A DNA stretch of 64,000 bases from Takakia lepidozioides (taxonomy: Eukaryota > Streptophyta > Takakiopsida > Takakiales > Takakiaceae), in the NCBI GenBank assembly GCA_030704615.1, contig CM060734.1:15128001-15192000 (forward strand), written 5' to 3'. A program made the position numbers and the translations under genes. Shown in pieces: positions 36,106 through 45,700 of the stretch; the stretch's first letter is position 1, and every line of letters starts with the position of its first letter. The notes beneath the pieces are model-generated. The model was not told where the DNA came from. It did no database searches and worked only from the letters and a program-made list of their open reading frames with translations.

Positions 36106-37823
36106 CTACAAGTTTCTATCCATCCTCCAGCAATTTTTGGGCTTAGGCCAATTGAATAGCCCCGTCATGAAATACTTCACAACATTTTCTAGTTTGTACC
36201 GCAACTCTTCTGTGTCTACACACAAGTTTTCCAGAGCGGAAGCAAAACAGGTTCCAGTAGACATATCGTTGAACAGACTTGCATCGAACGTGTTACCCCC
36301 ATTTATTGCCTGGGCTATCTTTCCAATTGCAAAGGTCTCTAATGGCACGATTAGAGGGGGCCTACGAGGTGTGCCATCTGACTGGTTGTTGGCTACATTA
36401 TGAACTATTGCAATTTCAGGTGCAATCCACCATCTATGTGCAAGAGTCTTTATCATCTTGTCTCTGCTCTCGAAAATGTACAACGTGGTTTTTAGGTCAT
36501 CCGTCGTGGAGGCCATCCCCCAATCGCATACCCCGATGTACACATCTTCAGACCCTTGTGGAAAATGCAACAAGATGTTGTCGAGGGACATGTCGTTGTG
36601 CAAGAGGAGGTGATTATGGACGTTGAGCATAATGTGCAAAAGCGCCCATGCCAATTGGGTGCGATTCTGTCGAAATTGAACCAGTCGGTTGACCTCCTGC
36701 ATTTCCTGCTCCGTCCCCCATCGTTCCATTAACTCCCTGTTATCCCGATCATTCCCCCATTTCCTGTCAATACTCAACCATGATTGTATGGTCCCCCCAT
36801 TCCACCAATGTGTGTAACCTTCATTTCGACGTGGATGCAACGCAAAATATTTTATGATGCCGAAATGATGGAACTTTACAGCCAACGCCTCATTGTTATG
36901 TTGGACTTTGGCAAGCTCAACATTTGTTTCCCTGGGTGTTTTCCCTGCTAGCTCCCAAGATGGAGGAATGAATTGATCCCCAACAATTCTAACACTCCGA
37001 ATTGTACCATACCCTCACTGTTTGGGCGCGTCGAGTTGTTGTACATGTGCGTTTGTGGATATGTATCTCATGTTCAATGCCGCATCCGCGGACGAGGACC
37101 CTGCCTTCCATGGGAGTGGTTTTGTACGTCGTTTGGCGTGGGCCTTTGCCATGTCAGACCACCAATCCACAAGCACAAACAACTCCTCCTCCGAAGTTGG
37201 CATGCGACCTTCAGCTACAGGTGTTCTCGTAACAAACTTGTCCATGGTTTGCCTCAGATTCCATGTGGCATCATGGGCCCGGTCCTCCATCCATTTCGTG
37301 AACTGGAACTTCGCCCTGTCCTCCTCCCATTCATCCCCGGCCAAAGCCTCCTTCATTCTCATCTCCATATTGTGCTGGAATCTAAGGAACCCCTCATTCC
37401 CATGTCGGACATACAAAAGATTCAAACGCATTATGTCATTGTCCTTCAAATAATCCAGCACTACTTGCTTCACCACCTTCGCGGCCTCTGCGCTTAGATA
37501 GTCTTTTTGTTGACCCGACTATCCCGTTCATGTGTATGTTTACGCTTCCTACCTTTACGCCCACTTCCCGAGGAACCCCCTGACATTGCGTTCGAAGCAA
37601 CGTTTCCGGACATGATAAAAGTACTCTGCGGAATAGACGCGGCTTCGTAACGGAGAACTAAACCCAAACTATTGATAACCTTATATACTAGCAGACCAAT
37701 TTCCTCACCCTCTATTGGTATAGTACCCAAAGCAAACTCTCCCGCAGTCCCAAGAAAAAAAGGCAAAAACTCCTCCCCCACACAAATCCACTTTCTCCCC
37801 CCCCCACGTTCAGTCCTGGCCAC
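36106..37823 (-). pseudogene. Diverged protein-kinase-like gene with one in-frame stop and one frameshift
   Basis: On the minus strand the frame 37476-36106 is continuous except for one TGA at 37017-37015. Kinase signatures follow that stop in order: glycine loop GYGTIRSVRI; lysine in WELAGK; hinge-like WWNGGTIQSWL; catalytic loop HNDMSLDNILL (for HRDxKxxN, about 36577-36603); D-W-G in CDWGMAS (for DFG); APE in RWWIAPE; and ETFAIGK (for D-x-W-S-x-G). The key His-x-Asp, Asn, Asp and Lys are kept, so activity is conceivable for an intact relative. Upstream sits an N-terminal part of ~230 residues, unrecognised, with a basic RKGRKRKH stretch. It joins by a one-base shift at an A-run near 37500. 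It lies inside the dyad-bounded segment; no close family is known to me. Confidence 0.6.
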
Positions 37824-37977
37824 CGAAGTTCAAACTCCAAGAAGCCCCAGAACCGCACTCACAGAGAGGGAAAAAAATGGGTTAGGAATGAGGGGTAGGC
37901 CTTTATATACTGCCTGGAGAGGCATGACGTGCAACCGCCTCTGCTGCCCATTCACGCCCGCCACGTGTCAAGGGAGC

Positions 37978-38312
37978 GGTCGCACCTAATAACAGTCGCA
38001 CCCATTTAAAAAATAATTAAAAATGTGCGACCATCCCTTGCTGGTGGTCGCACCTATTTAAAAAAAAAGAAAAAGTTGCGACCACCACCTGTTGGTGGTC
38101 GCACCCAATTTTAAAAAAAGAAAAAATGTGCGACCACCCTCTGTTTGTGGTCGCACATATTAAAAAAAAATGAAAATGCTGCGACCACTACCTGCTGGTG
38201 GTCACACCCATTTAAAAAATAAGAAAAAATGTGCGACCACCCCCTTCTGGTGGTCGCACCTATTTTTAAAAAATAAAAATTTGTCCGATCAACCTTTGCT
38301 GACGGTCGCATG
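37978..38312. repeat. GTGGTCGCAC dyad array, right copy
   Basis: About six to seven units of ~52-60 bp: TGTGCGACCACC, a short CT-rich loop, GGTGGTCGCACC, then TATTTAAAAAAAAGAAAAA. Each is a hairpin with an A-tract spacer. It lies upstream of the kinase-like gene and matches the left array at 32622-32790. Confidence 0.95.
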
Positions 38313-38450
38313 ATTGACAATATAAATCATAATATATGAATTTTATAGATAATTAATGAAGTCCATGTAATGAGGCCACATCGGTTGCCACGTCGGTTCT
38401 CATAGTAAATAATCAATAGTAAAGTAAAAAAATAAACATATTTATGTACA

Positions 38451-38535
38451 GTAACGTCGGTTTAGGGCGTGACGTGACGCACGTCCGTCGCTGACGTCGG
38501 ACGTGACGCTGACACGTCAACGCCACGTCACGTCC
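38451..38535. promoter_or_regulatory. Cluster of eight ACGT cores in 85 bp
   Basis: TGACGTGACG-like words in both orientations form an imperfect inverted repeat (GGGCGTGACGTGACG against CGCCACGTCACGTCC). ACGT is the core bound by plant bZIP factors. It lies directly upstream of the first exon found for the methyltransferase-like gene, so it may be its promoter. Equally it may be an element end. Function is inferred. Confidence 0.45.
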
Positions 38536-38549
38536 AAATTTGCAACTAG

Positions 38550-39772
38550 GACATAGCCCAAGCCCACCCCAACAATCTGGATTGGCATTTCGCCGTGGAG
38601 TGTGTTGTGCTCAAGGTTGCGGGGCCCAAAGATCACAGTCTTCTCAAAGCGGCAATGACAGATATCAACTCGTAAGTTACAATGCCTCTTGCTTTGGAAC
38701 TTTGAATTTGAAACAATCACTTCATTGCCAATCGTCATATTTGTTGCAAATTCTCATTTCTGTATTGTTTAATGGAAATGTGGCATTGCAGGGTGACTGA
38801 GAATGCCTTCATTGCCACCAACTTGTCCCATATGCTCTTCCGAGTGAAGGATGTCGGGAAGCAGAGGGTGCAAGAGTTTGCCAATTCGCTCAGTGCCGAC
38901 CTGCTGCGCAAGAGAAGAAAAAGTGTTGACCAGGATTTCTAATCATATCTGCGCATTCTTGACAGACGAAAATTCAGCAGGATTTGGCACATGCGCGGAG
39001 GTTCTACATGGAGTCAGAGGAGAAGAAACTAACCCTTCCGGCACTGGAATCGTATCTCAAAGCTGCGGAGGCGAAGGCCCGCATAAAGTACAAGTCGCGG
39101 ATGGTAAAGTACGTGGCCATAGCTGATCCCGCCCTTGGTGCCGACTTTCTGGTGGAGGTGGGGAAGCACTACTCCCGCGCTCTGAAGCCCACGATGACAT
39201 TGGAGAAGCTGCATCGTCTAGCCACATCCTGTGTGGATGCAACAGAAAAAGTTATACATTCTTAACCAAAAATGTCGTGGCAACAATTCGTTTTTGTGGT
39301 GTTTGGCGCTTACTAATATGCTGGGTGGTTGGACAGACCCGGTGGCTCCAAATCTGGAATGGTTCCCAAAGTACAAGGGACATGTGGAGCTTCCCCAAAC
39401 CCAACAAACTGTCCGACCCCACATTCGACATGTGGATGAATCGCATGACATGGTGGTTTCAGGTACTTTCCCATGCTTCATTTGGGGCTTCTACTCTTGT
39501 ATTGGATGGATTTATTGTATTTTTTGAGGAAAGCGGTCTGATGGAGAATGTCCACAGGTGACGACGAATGCGCAGGAGCAGCTTGACACACAAGCACATC
39601 AGTTCAAGCTGGAGATTTCTGGTGAAGCAAAGAGCCTACGCGACTATGTGACGAGGTACTTTCTGCTCTACAAAACCGACCTATTCTTTCGAAAGATACC
39701 CCATGCCCGCCGAAGCCACGAGTTCACCGACCAACCGAACACGGACAAAGCGGCAATGTGCCTTCTGTACAG
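38550..39772 (+). CDS. 5' exons A-E of the methyltransferase-like gene (unknown N-terminal region)
   Basis: Exon A follows CAACTAG and ends at GTAAGT. Exon B follows TTGCAG and continues the codon TC|G. Exons C (after GACAG), D (after GGACAG) and E (after CCACAG) are all phase 0 until E, which ends in phase 2 (AG|G) and meets exon F at 40660. The joined peptide contains NNLDWHFAVECVVLKVAGPK, SHMLFRVKDVGKQRVQEF, HARRFYMESEEKKLTLPALE, MWMNRMTWWFQ and HQFKLEISGEAKSLRDYV. It looks like a helical globular protein. No family is recognised. The weakest splice site is the exon B donor (AGT|GTTGAC). Five phase-consistent joins in a row are hard to get by chance. Confidence 0.55.
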
Positions 39773-42700
39773 GTACATACGCGATGCTTTTCTTTTTAGT
39801 CCCTACATTTCGAGGATTTAAGAGGCCTTATGTGGCGCATGAAAATTAGTTGTGAAGAAGTCCTTGGAAAAATGGCGCCGAATTTCCGGATTCGGGCCCT
39901 GGGGGATGGCTGTCCAGGGGGTGGCTGGCACTCAGTCTGGAAATTCGGCGCCATTTTTCCAGTTGCAAGCCCAGTCAGATGTGGGACTTGGCCATTCTCG
40001 GCCCCAACCTGGGAAAATGGCACTACATTTCCAGTTTAGGGCCCCAAAAATGGCTAAGTCATTGGGGTGTCTGGCACGAAACTGGAAATTCGGCGCCATT
40101 TTTCCACTCTCGGGCCCAGTCAGTTCTGGGACTTAGCAATTTTCGGCCCCAAGCTGGGAAAATGGCACCAAATTTCCACTTCAGGGCCCCGAAAATGGCT
40201 AAGTCCCTTGGGTGGCGGGGCCCTGAAGTGGAAATTCGGCGCCATTTTTCCAGTTCCGGCCCCAGTCAGTTCTGGGACTTAGCCATTTTCGGCCCTAATC
40301 TGGGAAAATGGCGCCAAATTTCCACTTCAGGGCCCCGAATATGGCTAAGTCCTTGGGGTGGCTGGCACCAAAACTGGAAATTTGGTGCCATTTTTCCAGT
40401 TCTGGGACTTGGCCATTTTCGGCCCCAAATCTGGGAAAATGGCGCCAAATTTCCACTTCAGGGCCCCAAAAATGGCTAAGTCCCTGGGGTGGCTGGCACC
40501 GAAACTGGAAATTCGGCGCCATTTTTCCAATTCCGGGCCCAGTCAGTGCGGCGTCTATTTGTCTATTCGGCGCCATTTTTCGCGTCTATTTTGCAGTTTC
40601 ATTCCCTATAATTTACCTTGTTCCCGGGACCTCATTCTCTGTGTGTTTCTTGAATGCAGGTACTGCAAGTTCTCCCTTTTGGAGAAAGGTCATCTGTCCT
40701 TCGAGCCGCCATTCTTCCTCGCATGGAGGAACCCTGGGGCTGACTCCATGTACACTGACTTGGTACCAGCAGCAGCAGTCGCAGGACCTTGCACAAAGTC
40801 GTTGTCGAAGTCACTCCCTTGGGGCCCCTCCTGCGCCTCCTCTGGTGGCCCGGTGGTTTTCTATTTTTTGGGGGTTACTGTACTCCCCTGTTTCCGTGTC
40901 CTTTTCTTTTGACCTTTATTCTTCTCATTCAATTTCTCCTGAATACCTGCCTGAGCAAGCTCTGCCGCTTTCCTGGACTTGGCAAGCGCTTTCGCCTCCT
41001 TTGGACCCAGCGGAGGCAGCGGAGCCCGGTTTCGTCGAGCCTCCGCATCCAACTTCAATTGAAACTCGGATGAGTCGAGCGAGTCGGGCGGAAGGTCCAC
41101 ATACCAAGGGCAGTCGCGCAAATGTTCCAGATGCCACTCCTTCACCCAAGTCAGTTCGGACTGGGACTGGCTCTGCCAAGAAGTTGGCATTTGAGGGCGA
41201 GCCTACACGGCGGTATCCGGCGGTGACGTTTCCGCAGCGGCCAAAGCTAGAACCCCCAACCATCATACAATGTGTCAATGAGAGCTTCCTTGACGCTCTG
41301 GCTGCCAAGGCGAAGAAGGTGAGACACAACAAGTCTGTGGAGGAGCTAAAGGGGAAAGCCAAGAAGAGGGCTCCCAGTATAGAGCCTAAAGATACCCCTG
41401 GTTTCGAATCCATGATGGAATTCTTCACGGCTGTGAGCACGGATTGCAAGAACAGTCGGGGGGCGGTTGAGGTGGAGAGAGCCTGCGATATGATTCTCCT
41501 CGATATTCCAGATGGGGAGCTGCTGGAGGGCCTCGATGGTGTGCCCACCTGGAACAGGTTTACTGAGGACTATTGGAGAGCCGGGTTTGGGCTGACAGGG
41601 ATGCTCCTAGATGACGGTGGATGTATTGTGGTCCTTGCCACAAGAGGGAAGACCACAGACAATGTTGTGGCAAGGTGGACACTGAAAAGTGTCACCCCGG
41701 TCCTCCTCAAAAAATGGTTCTGCATCAATACGCAGGGGTTGCGAACAGAGGGCCAGAGTGTAAGTTATCAATCTATTGCATTCACTTCATATTGTGGTGC
41801 AATGACGCAATGGCGTGAGCACGCGAGCGTATGCTCACGCCAGCTGACGTGGCGTGAGCGTGCACCCACGTTGACATGGCGTGAGCATGATGTCAGCAGG
41901 CTGATATGGCGACAAATGTTGATGTGACACTGCGCCGTCATTTGCCACGTCAGCATGAACATGCGCCGCCTATAACCGAGGATGGTCCTATGACCATGGG
42001 ATTAATGCAGGGAATCCTTGGCTGAATACAATGAAGACTACCATGGGGCCTACAATTGTAGCATCCAACATTGTGCAATTACAAATGTTTGTTTCACTTT
42101 TACAATTACAAGGACGAGAAAATATCCTCACAAAGTATGCGCCATAGAGGCTGCCACGGGAAGACCTTGCTCCCTCCCCAAATAATACTGAGAGTTAGGA
42201 TCATCTTCAAAAAATGATTGCAGTGCATAGCGACAGAAAAACATGTAGACTTCGAAAAGATACAATGATGCATGGTTTTGAAAAGTGTTTCACTCAGAGC
42301 TCCCTCAGTATAGTTGAAGTAATACTGGAGGGATAAGGGATGTCATATCATTGCACTGCCGACGAGGGCAAAACGAATTGATTTGAATTGAATTCCATGA
42401 CAAGGTTGCAAATTGCACATTTCATAGGCATGGTTGTCCACAGACACACATTGCATAGCAGAGGCTACCTATGTGTTGTATCGGCTTGCAATGAGTATTG
42501 ACCTCGTTGAAACTCAGAGTGGCCTGGTGAACGAAGTTGTCACGTTGGGATCGCAAACCATCATCTTCAAAAATATGAAATACAAACTGTTGGCAGGGTA
42601 TGAATTTGAATCTCTTGCCCAAACTGGTTGATAGCATATTCACAAAATAGGACATGTGCAAAATGGGAAAATTGAAAACCGTGATGTCGTAGGCCCTGTC

Positions 42701-45700
42701 ATGAACAGCAGATGTCGAAGTGATTATTGTGTACACCTGACCATGTCCTGGATCGGGCACTTCCGTGGTGCTTGCAACACGAGCTGGAGCATTCTTAGGG
42801 ACTCCACTTTGCCGAAGTGTTCAGCGGTTGGAGGGCAACGCCGAAACCAGCTTTACATCTCGTTTGGTTGGCCACAGTGAGGATTTGCCAGAGGGACCCG
42901 AGAGGATGATAGAAGTAGAAGCACATGCATGCAGTGGGGGTTGTCTCGCAAGGGAAAAGTCTGCCTCCTCCAGCATCGAAATCTCCTGACTCGTGAGATG
43001 TGTTCCCTCTTGATGGGCCAAACGGTTGGAGAAGCTGGCTTCATCACCACGGAAGGACGCACAGTTCATGCACACATCTACTACAATCGTCTGAGCAGAA
43101 CCAGAACTTGTGGTTTTTGGCTCTGAGTGGCCGTATGGACACATCACACACGGTGAAAGTTGGAGTAGGAGTCGGGGCACCACCTCTGGATATAGAGATG
43201 AAGTGCACTTTTCGAAAATTAGTTGCCCGTGGTCGCTGTACATTTCACACGAGAGACCTTGCACTGTGTGTTCTATGTGCCAACTTGGTCGGGGATGTGG
43301 ACTCCAGCACATCAAGGGGGGTAGTTTCTCTCCTGCCTCATTTCAGTGGGCATTGTTTGGATGGAGCCTGCCGTCGTGTCGGAGGTTCCCAAGAAGAATG
43401 GACGGTTCCGGACATCGATCTGTCATGCAGGGAAACCCGAGGCTCGAGAAAGAAGTTATCATGGTTTGCCCTGTGCGAATCGGAATCCGAGCCAGGTGGG
43501 GTGTTCTCAATTTTCTCTTACAGGAGCCGAAATCTTCCTCCCTTTCAAGATGTGGAATTATAAGAAAAAGTGGCGTTTCTGGGCATACAACAAAAACAAA
43601 AAAAAAAACAGAAGTGCTGATCAGCGGCACCGCCCCATCGCATCCACCCCCCAAATGCCAAATGTCAAAAGCCAACTTAAATTTATTTTTTTTAAAAAAA
43701 AATCGGAAAGTGATGATCGGATGGCACCGACAGAAGTGATTGTCGGCCAACGACATCAAATCCACCAAATGCCGAATGTCAAAAGCCAAAAAAAAAAAAA
43801 AAAAAAGAACAGAAAATGATGATCGGCCCGATATTGTCAGAAGTGATGGTCTGAACCGACCATCGCATCCGCCCTAATGCCGAATGTCAAAAGCCAAAAA
43901 ACAAGATCGCGGCACTGAAAGAAGTGATGGTCGGCACCGACCATCACATCCACCAAATGCCGAATGTCAAAGCCAAGGAAAAAAAAAAAAAAAAAAAACA
44001 AAACGGAGAGTGGTGATTGGTAAACTGAAGTGATGGTCAGCACCGATCATTACATCCACCCAAATGCCGAATGTCAAAAAAAAAAAAAAACAAAAAAAAA
44101 AAAAAAAAAAAAAAAAACGGAAAGTGATGAATCGGCAGCACCGACAGAAGTGATGTCGGCCCCGACCCCATGATCCCCACCACCGAAATGCCCAACAAAA
44201 TAGTAATACATAAAATAAAAACAATAAAATTTTATGTATATATATGATGGCGGAGGGCAGACGGATTTTCACCTGCCCGACACGAATGCCGTAATGTACA
44301 AAAGCCAATTTAAAATTTAAATAAGAAAAAAAAAACGGATATCCACCCCCCTGATTGATCGCGGCACGGAAGAAGTGATGGTCGGTCTGACCACCATCCA
44401 CACCAAATGCCGAATGTCCAAAAAAAAAACAAACAAAATAAAAAAAACCCAAACCTGAGCGTGATGACGTGATTTGACACACGGCCACGGGCACCGCATC
44501 CACACCGACCTGTGTGATGGTCAGCCACACCACCCAATTGCACCGACATGAAGACCATCAAAAAAAGTATTTTTTGTATAATTTTGTTTTAATAAATTAA
44601 AAAAAATCGGGGCACAGACAGAAGTGATGGCCGGCCACGATCATCACATCCAACCAAATGCCAAATATCAGAAGCAAAAATAAAAATAAATTAAAAAATA
44701 GAATTAATGATCGGCACCGATCATCACATCCACCCAAAGCCGAATGTCAAATGCAAAAAACAAAAAAAAAAAAAAAACAGTCTACGGCTACCAATTCGCG
44801 GGGGCTATAGGCCCCTTTCTTCACCCCCTTCGTCCGCGGTCATAGGTAAGACCGTGGGAAATGACATGGCGAGGCGTGACGTGGCGTCAACCACGCTGGC
44901 GAGAAGGCTGAGAACGTGGCGTCGGACCCTTGAGCCAATGTGGCGAGAACCGGTGACGTGGATGAGATTGGCCGCGCTCACACGCTCACGCGGCTAGGCT
45001 CACACGGAGCATCCCCCCATTGTGGTGTATCTGAACTAGACCCTGGAGTTGATCCCTCTTTTGTTGGATGTGCAGATATGGTGGTGTTTGAGGCATATTG
45101 TTGTTGTGAAGCGAGGGGTCTACGTTCAAATTCCGCAACGACGGTCGTCTTGTTGATACCGTTGTGGACCCTGTTACCTACGATGTCCTCTACAACTATG
45201 TGCCCCACTCCAGTATGCCGAAGGACACAAAGACAGGCAAACCGTGGTGCTACAGCCGGAGCCGGAGCCCTGCTTTCATCCAAACCCTCATGGAGACGTG
45301 CTCGGATGTCCAAGGGCGGATTCTTGACCTCAACATGCGGCACGGGGTAAGCCCTCACGTGCACAGTTTGTCCCCTGGCCCGATTGCAATTGCATGCGCA
45401 TGCTACTAACTGCCGCTTTGTCCATTAGGTGCTTCAATGTGGGCAGGAGGGACGTTGTCCGACAGGCATGTCTTCGCCTTCAAGCCAGATACTGCCCTCC
45501 ACAACTCCGAACTTGCAGCGGCTGAACGTCTGCCGAAAGAGGAAGAGGCATCCTCTGAGGAAGAATCCGACAAGGAGCAGGGGGAGGTACAATTTGGGAT
45601 CAAGGCCGAGGAGCCCCCGGTTTATGAGTGAGTGGTCGCATTGTAAGTTGCCTCCTGATTTCGTGAAGCACCTCCCTTCGCTCTCTTATTTCATTGAAAG

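Larger units (their letters stand above)
32622..38320. mobile_element. Candidate large DNA element bounded by GTGGTCGCAC dyad arrays
   Basis: Both edges carry arrays of the same dyad repeat: about three copies at 32622-32790 and about seven at 37978-38312. Between them lie plus-strand ORFs (32995-34028), a block of minisatellites (34056-35945) and a convergent minus-strand kinase-like gene (37823-36106). Symmetric repeat arrays with inward genes and no host gene suggest a transposon with structured (sub)terminal repeats. No transposase was recognised and target duplications were not found, so this is inference from layout. Confidence 0.4.

Noticed and set aside
37015-37017. In-frame TGA of the kinase-like gene as selenocysteine or programmed readthrough
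   Set aside because: No Cys-like position in kinases at that site and no sign of a downstream recoding structure; decay, intron edge or error is simpler.
39979-40900. Long plus-strand frames across the 143-bp repeat
   Set aside because: Repeat-derived peptides; the interval is an intron between phase-matched exons at 39772 and 40660.
42821-43315. Minus-strand open frame of 164 codons
   Set aside because: All three plus frames are also partly open here, no motif is seen, and the surrounding gene runs on the plus strand.
43967-44533. Minus-strand frame of 188 codons rich in Phe
   Set aside because: It is a translation of poly-A runs and dyad units in the minisatellite.
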